Source: Phycisphaeraceae bacterium (GTDB lineage: Bacteria > Planctomycetota > Phycisphaerae > Phycisphaerales > SM1A02). Taken from it: a stretch of 64,000 nt of DNA. Position numbers and translations under genes: made by a program. The stretch lies in assembly GCA_015709595.1 (NCBI GenBank), contig CP054178.1, positions 1,116,001 to 1,180,000 of the forward strand. The letters run 5' to 3'. This document shows, in pieces, positions 16,517 to 25,901 of this stretch. The notes beneath the pieces are model-generated. The model was not told the origin of the DNA. It was given only the letters and a program-made list of their open reading frames with translations, and ran no database searches. Each line of letters begins with the position of its first letter. Within the stretch, counting starts at the first letter, position 1.

Positions 16517-18106
16517 TCAATGCCTGAAATGCCTGACGCCCGTCATCAGGCAGGTCACGCCGCGCTGGTTGCACAGGTCGATGGTGTCCTGATCGCGCTT
16601 GGAGCCGCCCGGCTGCACGATGACCTTCACGCCCGCGTCGATGAGCAGCTTCGGACCGTCGGCGAAGGGGAAGAATCCGTCGGAGGCCGCCACCGGCGAT
16701 GATGAGGCGTGAAGCCGGTCACCGGCCTTCTCAATCGCCAGCCGCGCGCTGGTGACGCGATCCATCTGGCCCGCGCCGGCGCCGAGCATCATGCCGTCCG
16801 CGCCGACGGCGACCGCGTTGGACTTGAGGTGCTTGGCGGCGGTCCACAGAAGCATGGCGTCGCGCAGTGCGTTCTCGCCCGGCGCGGGGCCGGCGGCGTG
16901 CGCCCACTTCGATGGCGCCGCCAGCGCCCGATCGCGATGCTGCACCAGCATGCCGCCGGGGATGGACCGGTAGTCCACGGCGCCGGGCGTTTCGCGCGGG
17001 TCGATCTCGCCGGTGGCCAGCACGCGCACGTTCTTCCATCGCTCGCTGAGCATGGCCGCGGCCTCGGCGTCCACCGACGGGGCGATGATGACCTCGAAGA
17101 ACTTCTCGCCCTCGACGATGCGCGCGGCGCAGTCATGGTCGATGAGCGCGTTGATGGCCAGGATGCCGCCATACGCCGCCAGCGGGTCGCCCGCGTAGGC
17201 GAGGTCGAAGGCCCGAGCGGCGGAGTCGCCGATGGCGCACCCGCAGGGGTTGGTGTGCTTGATGACCGCCGCCCCCGCCTGGTCGGGGAAGAGCAGGCGC
17301 AGATCGCGGACCAGTTCAAACGCCGCCGCCGCGTCGTTGAGGTTGTTGTATGAGAGCGGCTTGCCCGCCAGCAGGCGGGCGGTGACGACATTGGCGCCGT
17401 GCTGGGCGGGGTCGGCGTAGACGGCGGCCTCCTGGTGGGGGTTCTCGCCGTAGCGAAGCTGCTCCTGCTTGGTCATCGAGAGCCGCAGCATGGGCGGGAA
17501 GGCGGCGGCCTCGCGCCCGCACATCCAGGCGCTGATGGTGGCGTCGTACTCGGCGGTGCGGCTGAAGGCGGCGGCGGCCAGGTCGCGGCGCAGATCCAGC
17601 GTGGTGGCGCCCTCGTGGCGGCGCAGCTCGTCCACCACCCGGTCGTACTGGGTAGGGCTGGTGACGACCGTCACGTACTCGTGGTTCTTGGCCGCGGATC
17701 GGATCATCGACGGCCCGCCGATGTCGATCAGTTCGATGGCCTCGTCGCGCGAGAGATTCTCGCGCACGGCCCGCTCGAAGGGGTAGAGGTTCACGCACAC
17801 CAGGTCGATGGGCGTGATGCCATGCTGCCGCATGGCCTTCACGTGGGCGTCGATTTCGCGCCGCGCCAGCAGGGCGCCATGCACCGCAGGGTGCAGGGTC
17901 TTGACGCGCCCATCCATCATCTCGGGAAAGCCGGTCACTTCCTCAATGCCCACCACGCGCAGCCCCGCCTCGGTCAGCGCGCGGGCCGTGCCGCCCGTGG
18001 AGATGATCGTCACGCCCATGTCGGCCAGGGCGCGGGCGAAGGGCACCAGGTCGCGCTTGTCGCTGACGGAGATGAGGGCGCGGCTGACGCGGACGGTGCT
18101 GGACAT
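16517..18106 (-). CDS. purH: Bifunctional AICAR formyltransferase / IMP cyclohydrolase
   Basis: 529 residues, the expected PurH length. The N-terminal IMP-cyclohydrolase (MGS-like) domain shows [30 protein letters not shown] and [19 protein letters not shown] (about 67-85). The C-terminal AICAR transformylase domain shows [28 protein letters not shown] and the catalytic KHTNPCG (about 268-274). It catalyses the last two steps of purine synthesis in the cytoplasm. The ATG at 18106 is preferred because the family homology starts there; an upstream ATG at 18133 adds nine residues. Confidence 0.95.
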   Translation of the reverse strand: MSSTVRVSRALISVSDKRDLVPFARALADMGVTIISTGGTARALTEAGLRVVGIEEVTGFPEMMDGRVKTLHPAVHGALLARREIDAHVKAMRQHGITPIDLVCVNLYPFERAVRENLSRDEAIELIDIGGPSMIRSAAKNHEYVTVVTSPTQYDRVVDELRRHEGATTLDLRRDLAAAAFSRTAEYDATISAWMCGREAAAFPPMLRLSMTKQEQLRYGENPHQEAAVYADPAQHGANVVTARLLAGKPLSYNNLNDAAAAFELVRDLRLLFPDQAGAAVIKHTNPCGCAIGDSAARAFDLAYAGDPLAAYGGILAINALIDHDCAARIVEGEKFFEVIIAPSVDAEAAAMLSERWKNVRVLATGEIDPRETPGAVDYRSIPGGMLVQHRDRALAAPSKWAHAAGPAPGENALRDAMLLWTAAKHLKSNAVAVGADGMMLGAGAGQMDRVTSARLAIEKAGDRLHASSSPVAASDGFFPFADGPKLLIDAGVKVIVQPGGSKRDQDTIDLCNQRGVTCLMTGVRHFRH

Positions 18107-18149
18107 CGTGGGGCGCTCCGATGAAACGCCCAAGCATACGCCCGCTTCA

Positions 18150-18181
18150 AACGAACGCCGCGACGGGGGACCGTCGCGGCG
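18150..18181 (-). terminator. Hairpin CGCCGCGACGG-ggga-CCGTCGCGGCG
   Basis: A perfect 11-bp stem (18156-18166 with 18171-18181) and 4-base loop. It lies just past the end of the leftward propeller lipoprotein gene and upstream of purH. On the minus strand it is followed by TTCGTTTG, a weak T-rich tail. Confidence 0.55.
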
Positions 18182-18209
18182 TGAAGAAGCGTGAAGTCGT
18201 CAGCGTCGA

Positions 18210-19451
18210 TCACTGGCGTGGAACGGCCTTGGTCACGCTGCCGCTGTCGCCCACGGCGAAGAGGTCGCCGCCGTCGAATGCGCTGACCACCAGGTGGCGA
18301 ACCTTGGGCATGGAGATGGTGTTCAGCACCGTACCCGACTTCTCATCCAGCAGGGTGAGCACGCGGTTGCGGCCGTGCCACGTCATCAGGGCGCCGCGGT
18401 GACGCCCGATGACCGTGCCGTGGATGCTCGGATTGCTCCAGAGCAGGTTGCCATCGAGGTCGGCCACGGGGATCGCCTCGTAGCAGCACAGCCCCTTGTC
18501 CTCGGTGTGCAGGTAGAGGCGGTCGCCGATCAGCACGGGGGACTCGCGCAACGGTTCGGCGTGCAGCGTGGACCACACCACCTCGCCCGTGCCCAGGTCG
18601 TAGCAGCGGATGTACTGGTCCAGCGAGGCCACGAAGACCGCGGTCGGACCCACGGCGGGCGGCGCCACGATCGCCTCGCGGGCCATGCGGCTCCACAACT
18701 GCGTCCGGGTGCGCGCGTCAAGCACCATGATGTGGCCGCGATCGCTCACCGCCACGACGATGGTGTCAGACAGGGTCGGCGGCACGCGGATGCCGCCCTG
18801 AAGCGTGTACCCGCCGATGTACGAGTTTGATTCGTAGTGGTGCCAGACGAGCTGCCCGCCGATGGAGCCGTAGATGATGGAGGGCCCGAAGAGCACCGGC
18901 GGCGTGCCCGCCACGCGCGACAGCACATGCCGCCCGATCTGCACGCCGTTGCTGGCGTCGAAGATGTGTACGTCGCCCTCGGTGACGGCGAGCACCACGT
19001 CGCGCCCCTGCGCTACGCCTCGGCAGACGCCGAGCACGGTGTCGCTGACGTCGCCCACCGGCCACGACCACGATCGAGTGCCCGTGGAGCGCAGAATTCG
19101 CGTCAGGTAGTTGGCCTCGTCAACCACAAAGAGGGAGTCGCCCTCGAGCACCGCGCTGCGGGGACCGCTTTCACGACGCGCCACCGGGTCCACGTTCCAC
19201 GCCACGCGGTAGCCGAGCGAATCGGCGAGCGTCGGCCCCAGGACGTACCGACGATCCAGCTCGCCTCGCATCTGCTCGAACTTGTCCGTCGTGGACGCGC
19301 TCCCGCTTGACCCGGCGGACACCGAGCCGCCGCTTCCAGACGTGGTCTTGCTCGAGTCGTTGCAGCCCGCGACCGCCAAGGCGGTCAGCAGGCACAGGGC
19401 GACGCGGAAGGGCGAGGATCGAACCGGCGATGTCATGGCAGCAGAGGTCAT
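18210..19451 (-). CDS. PQQ-type beta-propeller lipoprotein
   Basis: 413 residues. An N-terminal signal with lipobox LAVAGC (Cys near residue 30) marks an envelope lipoprotein. A Ser/Gly-rich linker is followed by propeller blades with repeated motifs of the form GTRSWSWPVGD, LDARTRTQLWSRMA, YDLGTGEVVWST and DLDGNLLWSN, as in PQQ-like/BamB-type WD repeats. There is no sign of a bound PQQ enzyme active site. Likely a periplasmic scaffold or binding protein; exact role unknown. A shorter start (MTSPVRSS) is possible. Confidence 0.75.
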   Translation of the reverse strand: MTSAAMTSPVRSSPFRVALCLLTALAVAGCNDSSKTTSGSGGSVSAGSSGSASTTDKFEQMRGELDRRYVLGPTLADSLGYRVAWNVDPVARRESGPRSAVLEGDSLFVVDEANYLTRILRSTGTRSWSWPVGDVSDTVLGVCRGVAQGRDVVLAVTEGDVHIFDASNGVQIGRHVLSRVAGTPPVLFGPSIIYGSIGGQLVWHHYESNSYIGGYTLQGGIRVPPTLSDTIVVAVSDRGHIMVLDARTRTQLWSRMAREAIVAPPAVGPTAVFVASLDQYIRCYDLGTGEVVWSTLHAEPLRESPVLIGDRLYLHTEDKGLCCYEAIPVADLDGNLLWSNPSIHGTVIGRHRGALMTWHGRNRVLTLLDEKSGTVLNTISMPKVRHLVVSAFDGGDLFAVGDSGSVTKAVPRQ

Positions 19452-19685
19452 CGTGTCGAATCTCCATGAGGCGGGTCAACCGCCTCCGCCCCGATCCGGG
19501 CGGGTCTGAGGGTGGACCGGTCGCGTGACCCGCGACGGGCCAAGGCGCGAATGGGCAGTATCCGGGCCACGGGCCGCCCCGTCAAGCCCGGTTTCCCGGT
19601 TTCAGGCGGGAGAATCGGGACCGAAACAGCCATTCCCCTTCCCCCGCCGACCCGGTCGCCCGATGGGTCCGAACACCGGCCACCC

Positions 19686-19691
19686 TACACT
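19686..19691 (+). promoter_or_regulatory. Candidate -10 hexamer TACACT of ribE
   Basis: TACACT ends six bases before the ribE ATG at 19698. At normal -10 to start spacing, transcription would begin on the A of ATG, giving a leaderless mRNA; there is also no purine-rich ribosome site before this ATG. Confidence 0.4.
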
Positions 19692-19697
19692 CCCGCC

Positions 19698-20303
19698 ATG
19701 TTCACGGGCCTTGTCCAGCACGTGGGGCGTGTCGCGTCCATTCGCCCTTCCCCAGCCGGGGCAACCCTGGTGATCGACCCGATGGGATGGGATCACCACC
19801 CGGCCCAGGGCGACTCCATCGCCATCAGCGGCTGCTGTCTGACGGTCGCAGCCCCCACCGAGCCGGGGCGAGTCCTGGGATTTGACGTCATCCACCAGAC
19901 GCTCCGCCTGACCACCTTGGGCGGGCTGAAACCGGGCGACCGGGTCAACCTGGAGCACGCCGCCACGCCGACGACGCTGCTCGGGGGGCACATCGTACAA
20001 GGACACGTCGATGGTGTGGGCCAGGCCAGGCGGGTCGAGACCGAGACCCCCGGCGAATGGCGCGTCCGCATCGAGTGTCCGCTGGCGTTGAGGCGGTACC
20101 TCTCGCCCCGCGGCTCGGTCGCCGTGGATGGCGTGTCGCTCACCATCGCCGCCGTGGTTGAAGTCGGGTTCGAGGTCGCCCTGATCCCCACCACGCTGCA
20201 ACGGACCACGCTGGGAGGCATCGGTCCCACTCCCCGGCCTGTCAATCTGGAGGTCGATGCCCTCGTGAAGGCCGTGGTCTACGCGATGGAGCAACGCGGC
20301 TGA
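19698..20303 (+). CDS. ribE: Riboflavin synthase alpha chain
   Basis: 201 residues made of two lumazine-binding barrels. It starts with the family hallmark MFTGLVQHVGRV. The first barrel has GDSIAISGCCLTV (about 43-55) and the second GSVAVDGVSLTIA (about 137-149); the GGHIVQGHVDGVG junction (about 100-112) is also typical. It converts two 6,7-dimethyl-8-ribityllumazine molecules to riboflavin. The rest of the riboflavin pathway is not adjacent. It is convergent with the UVR-motif gene. Confidence 0.94.
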   Translation: MFTGLVQHVGRVASIRPSPAGATLVIDPMGWDHHPAQGDSIAISGCCLTVAAPTEPGRVLGFDVIHQTLRLTTLGGLKPGDRVNLEHAATPTTLLGGHIVQGHVDGVGQARRVETETPGEWRVRIECPLALRRYLSPRGSVAVDGVSLTIAAVVEVGFEVALIPTTLQRTTLGGIGPTPRPVNLEVDALVKAVVYAMEQRG

Positions 20304-20330
20304 ATCGTCAATGGCAGAACCCTGATCCGA

Positions 20331-20346
20331 CTCTCCCCCGGGAGAG
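20331..20346. terminator. Weak hairpin between convergent genes
   Basis: CTCTCC-cccg-GGAGAG forms a 6-bp stem between the ends of ribE and the UVR-motif gene. There is no T-tract, so it may equally be a decayed copy of the CTCTCCC/GGGAGAG dispersed repeat seen at 45646. Confidence 0.25.
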
Positions 20347-20364
20347 ATGGGCATGGAACTGGCT

Positions 20365-21120
20365 CTACTCCTTCATCTGGCGCAGTTCGTCGCGCAGGAT
20401 CGCCGCCAGTTCGTAGTTTTCCGCCTCCAGTGCCTTTCGCAGACGATTCTCAAGCTCCACCCGCTGACTCATGGGCAGTTGCGGCACCAGGGCCTCGCGC
20501 ATGCCGCGCAGCAGCTGCATTTCGTTGGATTCCTCGGCCCGGTCGCCCATGCCCAGATCATCCAGCGCCCGGCGCAGCTCCTGAAGCCCGGCATCGAGGT
20601 GGACGATCGCGCCGCGCGTGTCTCCGGCGGCGATGGCCCGGGTCGCCTGCGCCCGCGTGCGCATCATGATGATCGACGGCCGGAACCGCTCCAGGGCCTG
20701 ACGATCCTCATCCGTGGCGGCGAAGTCGCGGCAGAGATCCAGGATGCCCAGGTTGTGCGTCGCGTCGCGGATCACACCCTCGTAGTCCTCCAGCACGAAC
20801 AGCCCGACGTAGCGATGGTGGAACAGCGCCGCCTCGTCGCGCAGCGCGCGGCAGTCGTCCGGCGAGAGCACGAAGCCCTCCACGCCCCCCGTCGCCTCCT
20901 CGTAGCGGCTCAGTCGCTCCCGATGCAGCGCCAGCAGCGACTCGGCGCCGTCCGGACGGACCCCATCCGGACGACCGGTCACTTCCAGCTGCAGCACGCC
21001 GAGCAGCACGCGGATCTGCAGCTTGGGCCGACCGTCCTCTCCCTCGATCAGACGCACCGTGGTGCGCTTGGGGTCGAAGGGCCAGGCGTTGAGCAGGTGG
21101 CTGATGTCGTCACCGGGCAC
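20365..21120 (-). CDS. UvrB/UvrC-motif protein, McsA-like C-terminus
   Basis: 251 residues if started at the GTG at 21120, which has GGGAG nine bases upstream; the frame extends to an ATG at 21231 through sequence without homology. The C-terminal ~30 residues (ELENRLRKALEAENYELAAI and on) form a UVR helical hairpin as found in UvrB, UvrC, McsA and Clp adaptor proteins. The rest is helical and contains ALRDEAALFHHRYVGLFVLE; no McsA-type CxxC zinc knuckles are present. Planctomycetes carry similar proteins of unknown role; protein-protein contact through the UVR motif is likely. Confidence 0.7.
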   Translation of the reverse strand: MPGDDISHLLNAWPFDPKRTTVRLIEGEDGRPKLQIRVLLGVLQLEVTGRPDGVRPDGAESLLALHRERLSRYEEATGGVEGFVLSPDDCRALRDEAALFHHRYVGLFVLEDYEGVIRDATHNLGILDLCRDFAATDEDRQALERFRPSIIMMRTRAQATRAIAAGDTRGAIVHLDAGLQELRRALDDLGMGDRAEESNEMQLLRGMREALVPQLPMSQRVELENRLRKALEAENYELAAILRDELRQMKE

Positions 21121-21530
21121 GTCAGGACACTCCCTGGGGCCGCATCCCGGCGACCATGCCGGGCTGGTTCCGAGAACCGTGCGTCGCCCCGTCCGGGTGA
21201 ATCGTAGGGCTGCACGCCGGGCTTGATTCACGCCGGAACCCCCTCGCGGTCAACCAACCGCCGAATGCGACCGACATGAGCCAACGATGTCTCCGGCCGC
21301 AGCGGCGCCGACCGCGGAGGGATGATGCTCCAGCAATCCTACGTTTTTTTCGCGCCGGGGTGCAACCCAAATCCCGTCAGGAACGGAAGTTATGCGGGTG
21401 GTGCATCTCTGGACCTCTCCGGTCCCCTCTCGTGCGGGCGCGAGCATCCCGAAGCAGCGTGGGGAAAGGGACCACGGCCCGACGTGCATCCACGCGTGAT
21501 CGTCAACTCGTTGCAGGGGTGGTGCAACCG
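21121..21530. other. 410-base leader region upstream of the sigma factor gene
   Basis: No protein gene is supported. Contents: a T7 run at 21344-21350, a stable hairpin at 21361-21405 (see separate entry), and directly before the sigma-factor ATG a GCAGGGGTGGTGC stretch that can serve as ribosome site. The long, structured leader may carry regulation of the sigma factor. Confidence 0.4.
21361..21405 (+). ncRNA. SRP-RNA-like hairpin with GTCAGG-aac-GGAA-gtt core (low confidence)
   Basis: The sequence folds as TGCAACC...CCCG-TCAGG-AAC-GGAA-GTT-ATG-CGGG...GGTGCA. The GTCAGG 5' loop strand and the GGAA tetraloop match the conserved tip of signal recognition particle RNA. The 3' loop strand reads ATGCG instead of the near-universal AGCAG, which is a serious mismatch. 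It could be a divergent ffs gene or simply a leader hairpin of the sigma-factor mRNA. Confidence 0.3.
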
Positions 21531-22424
21531 ATGACCCGCAGTGCCCTCCAAACCGATCTTCATCTCTACCTCAAGGAGATCAACAACACCCCGTTGTTGA
21601 CCGCCGAGGAGGAGAAGATGCTCGGCTGGCGCATCATCAACGACAACGACCTGGCCGCCCGTGATCGCATGATCAAGGCCAACCTGCGACTGGTGGTCTC
21701 GATCTGCAAGAACTACGCCAACCGCGGCCTGTCGCTGAGCGACCTGATCGAAGAGGGCAACATCGGCCTGATCCGCGCCGTGGAGGGCTTCGACCCGGCC
21801 CAGGGCGCGAGATTCTCCACCTACGCCTCGTGGTGGATCAAGCAGGCCGTGCGTCGGACGCTCATCAACGCCAACCAGCCGATCCACATTCCCGCCTACA
21901 TGGTGGAGCTGATCTCGCGCTGGAAGGACACGGTGCGCCGACTGGAGAAGGAACTGGAGCGCTCGCCCTCGCTGGCCGAGATCGCCAAGGCCATGCGCCT
22001 GCCGATGCGGAAAATCCAGATTATCCGCCGCGCCATCAAGGCCACGCACTCGCGCTCGCACGCCCCGTCGGATGCGCAGGGCGACGCCATGGACTTCGCC
22101 GACCTGCTGCCCGACACCCACGACGCCACCCCGGACAACCACGTGGCCGAGGGCGACGAACTGCGCATGGTGCTCAAGCTTATCGACGCCATCGACGAGC
22201 GCGACGCCCGGGTGCTCCGGCTTCGCTACGGGCTGGAGGGACGCCAGCCGCTCACCCTCAAGGAGATCGGCCGCGAGGTCGGCCTGACCCGCGAGCGTGT
22301 GCGCCAGATCGAGGTCGAGGCCCTGCGCAAACTTCAACTGCAGCTGCGCGACGACCGACCCGCCCGCTTCCTCAACGGCTGCTTCAATGGCAACGGACAG
22401 TACCCGAGGCGGAAGACGGGTTGA
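21531..22424 (+). CDS. RNA polymerase sigma-70 family factor (RpoD/RpoS-like, lacking region 1.1)
   Basis: 297 residues. Region 1.2 begins [19 protein letters not shown]; regions 2.1-2.4 show [38 protein letters not shown] and [17 protein letters not shown] (about 95-111); region 3 has [15 protein letters not shown]; region 4.2 ends with [20 protein letters not shown] (about 240-259). The length and missing region 1.1 suggest a group-2 or alternative primary sigma factor. The ATG at 21531 follows a good ribosome site and starts exactly at region 1.2. Confidence 0.92.
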   Translation: MTRSALQTDLHLYLKEINNTPLLTAEEEKMLGWRIINDNDLAARDRMIKANLRLVVSICKNYANRGLSLSDLIEEGNIGLIRAVEGFDPAQGARFSTYASWWIKQAVRRTLINANQPIHIPAYMVELISRWKDTVRRLEKELERSPSLAEIAKAMRLPMRKIQIIRRAIKATHSRSHAPSDAQGDAMDFADLLPDTHDATPDNHVAEGDELRMVLKLIDAIDERDARVLRLRYGLEGRQPLTLKEIGREVGLTRERVRQIEVEALRKLQLQLRDDRPARFLNGCFNGNGQYPRRKTG

Positions 22425-22616
22425 GAGCTGGTTGAATCCCGCTGATTGCGATGGCGAACGCCCATCGGGCGGCGGATGTGCCGTGGTCGAAATCGGGCGT
22501 CATGGGTCCGCCGGCCTGCCTTTCTCCATATTCCTGCTCCCGGTGCGTACGAAACCGCCCCCATCGGCGTACATGAGGGTGCCGGGAGCGTCATCTCCGG
22601 CCGGGAGTCCGTTAGA

Positions 22617-24482
22617 ATGAGTGACTCGGCATCGGTCCCCACCACCCTCACCATGGCCCACCTTGAGATTCGCACCAAGAACGGCGTCAAGCGGCTCCGC
22701 CTCGACGGGCGGGTGACCACCCTGGGACGCAACCCGGAGAGTCACCTGCAACTGAAGGATTCGCGCTCCAGCCGCGATCACTGCGTGATCGAGCCGGTGG
22801 AAGGCGGGTTCCAGCTGCGCGACCTGGGCTCGCGCAACGGCACGCGGGTGAACAACAGGAAAGTCTCGATCGAACTGCTGGATCATCAGGACGTGATCCG
22901 CATCGGGCGCACGGTGCTGAAGTTCGTCGATGAGTCGCAAACCCGTCCCCCCAAGGCCAGGCCGCGCAAGCGCCGCAAGGACTTCACCGAGTTTCTCGAC
23001 CCGGCGGAACTGGCGGCGGTGAACCAGGGCGCGGCGCCCGGTCAGTTCGACCTGACCGCGGCGCCGGGCGTCGGCGCCGACTCGCCTCCGGCGCGCCACG
23101 GCGGAAACGGCGAGGCGACCACCGGGGATGACGGCGGGGACATGCCCCTGGTCGATCTGCGCCCCGGCAATGACGACGGCCGCGCGCCTTACGAACAGCG
23201 CCTGCGCGAGATCATCTCATCCACGCCCACCAAGACCTTCGAGGTGACTCAGATTTCGCTGATCGACACCCGCGGGCAGACCGTGCACCAGGCGATGTCG
23301 ATCCAGGACGAGGACGTGGACAACGTGGGCGAGAGCATCCGGGCCTTCCGGCTGCTCCTGCTGGCCTGCTTCAACGCCCGCGCCACCGACCTGCACCTGG
23401 AGCCGAAGCAGGACCACGCCATCGCCCGCATGCGGGTGGATGGCTACATGGTGCAGGTGTGCGAGATGAACCGCGCGGTCTTTCAGCGCATCTACGGGCT
23501 GGTCAAGATCCTCTGCCAGATCGACACCAGCCGCAAGAACGTGGTGCAGGAGGGGCACTTCTCCGTCGCGGTGCCGGGGCGTCGGGTGGATTACCGCGTG
23601 TCGTTCACGCCGTCGATGCACGGGCAGAAACTGGTGATCCGCGTTCTGGACACCGCTAACGCGCCCACCCGGCTGCACGAACTGGGGCTGGTGCCGTGGA
23701 TGTATGAGAAGATCCGCGCGCTCACCACGCGCGACGCGGGCATGCTGCTCTCGTGCGGCCCCACCGGCAGCGGCAAGACCACCACGCTCTACTCCTGCCT
23801 GCGCGAGGTGGATGTCAACGTCCGCAACGTCATCACCATCGAAGACCCGGTGGAGTACTCGCTGGAGGGCTGCACGCAGATTCCAGTGGATTCCAAGCAG
23901 GGCAACTCCTTCGGGCAGATGCTCCGCTCGGTATTGCGGCAGGACCCGGACGTGATCTACGTCGGCGAAATCCGCGACAGCGAGACGGCCAAGACCGCCA
24001 TGCAGGCGGCTATGACCGGCCACCTCGTGCTCTCCACGGTTCACGCCAAGGACTCCATCGGGGCCATCTTCCGGCTCCTCGACCTGGGCGTGGAGCCATA
24101 CCTGGTGGCGAACTCGGTCAACCTGATCCTCGCTCAGCGCCTGGTGCGGCTGCTCTGCCCCACCTGCAAGAAGGGCATCCGCCCCACGCCCTCGCAGGTG
24201 ATGAAGATGGGCCGCTACATCGAGGGGCTCAACGAAATCTGGGCGCCGATCGGCTGCAAACGCTGCCTCAAGACCGGGTTCCTGGGCCGCTGCGCCATCT
24301 TCGAACTGCTCGAACTGACCGATGAGCTGCGCGATGTGGTGCTCAACAAGCCCGCCATTCAGGAAATCCGGGCCATCATCAAGCGCGGACTCTTCCACAC
24401 GCTGCAGCAGTCCGGCTTCCAACTGGTGGCCCGCGGCCTGACCAGCGCGGACGAGATCGAGCGCGTCGCGGGAACGGAGTGA
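22617..24482 (+). CDS. FHA domain fused to GspE/PilB-type secretion ATPase
   Basis: 621 residues. Residues ~15-100 form a forkhead-associated domain (LGRNPESHLQLKDSRSSRDH, then DLGSRNGTRVNN) that binds phosphothreonine. After a low-complexity linker, ~200-620 is a type II/IV pilus secretion ATPase: Walker A CGPTGSGKTTT (~378), Walker B PDVIYVGEIRD (~445), histidine box GHLVLSTVHAKDS, and two CxxC pairs (LCPTC, GCKRC) forming the GspE zinc module. It powers pilus assembly or protein secretion from the cytoplasmic side; the FHA suggests Ser/Thr-kinase control. The ATG sits inside a TAGAAT promoter-like hexamer, so MAHLEIR at 22653 may be the true start. Confidence 0.88.
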   Translation: MSDSASVPTTLTMAHLEIRTKNGVKRLRLDGRVTTLGRNPESHLQLKDSRSSRDHCVIEPVEGGFQLRDLGSRNGTRVNNRKVSIELLDHQDVIRIGRTVLKFVDESQTRPPKARPRKRRKDFTEFLDPAELAAVNQGAAPGQFDLTAAPGVGADSPPARHGGNGEATTGDDGGDMPLVDLRPGNDDGRAPYEQRLREIISSTPTKTFEVTQISLIDTRGQTVHQAMSIQDEDVDNVGESIRAFRLLLLACFNARATDLHLEPKQDHAIARMRVDGYMVQVCEMNRAVFQRIYGLVKILCQIDTSRKNVVQEGHFSVAVPGRRVDYRVSFTPSMHGQKLVIRVLDTANAPTRLHELGLVPWMYEKIRALTTRDAGMLLSCGPTGSGKTTTLYSCLREVDVNVRNVITIEDPVEYSLEGCTQIPVDSKQGNSFGQMLRSVLRQDPDVIYVGEIRDSETAKTAMQAAMTGHLVLSTVHAKDSIGAIFRLLDLGVEPYLVANSVNLILAQRLVRLLCPTCKKGIRPTPSQVMKMGRYIEGLNEIWAPIGCKRCLKTGFLGRCAIFELLELTDELRDVVLNKPAIQEIRAIIKRGLFHTLQQSGFQLVARGLTSADEIERVAGTE

Positions 24483-24799
24483 GCGCGCTGGAGACAGCCC
24501 ATTGATGAACACGGATGGAGGGGATGCGCGGCTGTCAGCCATCGGTTGCCGGTGATCGGTCCGGGGTTGCTTGTTTCGCATGGAATCTGGCGCGGATCGC
24601 GTTCTGCACCCGAAAACCGACCACTGACAACCCCGAATCATGGACGGATGGTCCAGACCCGCCGCGCGCATGGCAATCATCCCTTCCGCTTCCGAAGCGG
24701 GTATCCTGTCCCCCGCGACCAGCACCATGAACCGGGTCGCTCCCTGGTGAGGCGGGGGCTGGCCCGACATGAGTCCCACCGCTCCGGGGTTTCACGCCC
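24483..24799. other. 317-base spacer without a recognisable gene
   Basis: No coding signal, RNA or clear terminator was seen. It contains a TGAACACGGATGGAG fragment near 24505 similar to GGACACGGATGAAG near 60460, a minor dispersed repeat. Confidence 0.4.
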
Positions 24800-25747
24800 A
24801 TGGCGATGATCGAGACCATCAATCTGACGAAGAAGTACGGCGAACTGGTCGCGCTCAACAACCTCAACCTGACAATCAATCAGGGCGACTGCTTCGGCTT
24901 CATCGGCCCCAACGGCGCGGGCAAGACCACCACCATCAAGATTCTCGCCACCCTGCTCAAACCCACCTGGGGCGAAGCCCGAATCGACGGCATGGTGATC
25001 GGCTACCAGAACTCGCAGATCCGGCCCGTCATCGGCTACGTGCCCGACTTCATGGGCTCGTACGACGACATGGTCGTCACCGAGTACCTGGAGTTCTTCG
25101 CCGCCTGCTACGGCATTCACGGCAAGCAGCGCGAGCAGGTGGTGCGCGACGTGCTCGACCTGACCGACCTGAACTACAAGGCCAACGCCGAGGTCAACGG
25201 GCTGTCGCGCGGCATGCAGCAGCGGCTGTCCATCGCCCGCGTGCTGCTGCACGACCCGAAGGTCCTTCTGCTGGACGAGCCCGCCTCGGGCCTTGACCCC
25301 CGCGCCCGCATCGAAATCCGCGAGCTCCTCAAGGAACTGCGGCGGATGGGCAAGACCATCATCATCTCGTCGCACATCCTGCATGAGCTGGCCGAACTGT
25401 GCAACACGGTGGGCATCATCGAGCGCGGTGAACTGCTCTTCTCGGGGCAGGTCACCGAGATCATGGCCCGCGCCCGCATGGGCTTCGTCGTTCACGTCAC
25501 GCTGGAAGGCAAGGAGGAGATGGCCGCCCAGATGCTGCGGCAGGTGAAGGGCGTCAAGGCCGTCGACGTGACGCAGAACAACGGCAGGCCCCGCGTGGAC
25601 ATCACCATCGACCCGGAGAGCGGCCTGCCGATCTCCGACATTCCCGCCCGGCTGATCGCCAACGGCTTCCGGCTCACTTCGATGCAGGAAGAGCAGGTGA
25701 ACCTGGAGACGGCGTTCATGCGCCTGACGAAGGGGCTGGTGTCGTAG
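24800..25747 (+). CDS. ABC transporter ATP-binding protein (ABC-2 exporter type), without adjacent permease
   Basis: 315 residues. Walker A GPNGAGKTTTIK (about 37-48), signature LSRGMQQRLSIAR (about 136), Walker B KVLLLDEPASGLDP (about 153-166) and the switch His in ISSHILHE (about 190-197) are intact. The ~90-residue C-terminal extension is usual for DrrA/CcmA-like exporter ATPases. It energises export or membrane-protein function, but no permease gene lies beside it, so its partner must be elsewhere. A second in-frame Met is at residue 3. Confidence 0.88.
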   Translation: MAMIETINLTKKYGELVALNNLNLTINQGDCFGFIGPNGAGKTTTIKILATLLKPTWGEARIDGMVIGYQNSQIRPVIGYVPDFMGSYDDMVVTEYLEFFAACYGIHGKQREQVVRDVLDLTDLNYKANAEVNGLSRGMQQRLSIARVLLHDPKVLLLDEPASGLDPRARIEIRELLKELRRMGKTIIISSHILHELAELCNTVGIIERGELLFSGQVTEIMARARMGFVVHVTLEGKEEMAAQMLRQVKGVKAVDVTQNNGRPRVDITIDPESGLPISDIPARLIANGFRLTSMQEEQVNLETAFMRLTKGLVS

Positions 25748-25901
25748 GGGGAAGCGATGGGTGCTGAGTGCTGCGTACAGGGTGGTGAGTGTCGTGATCG
25801 CTTGATGCCTCGATCCCTTGATGCCCTGGTCCCCCCTCCCCGATCCCTTCGCCTAACGGATGATGGCCGACGGCCGATAGCTGGCAGCCCCCGTTCCTGC
25901 T

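Noticed and set aside
23217-24779. 520-codon open frame opposite the FHA-GspE gene
   Set aside because: No domain or ribosome site; lies over Walker motifs of the real gene.
24800-25747. ABC ATPase as part of the sugar importer
   Set aside because: It is on the opposite strand, of the exporter (ABC-2) type, and the importer already has its own tandem ATPase.
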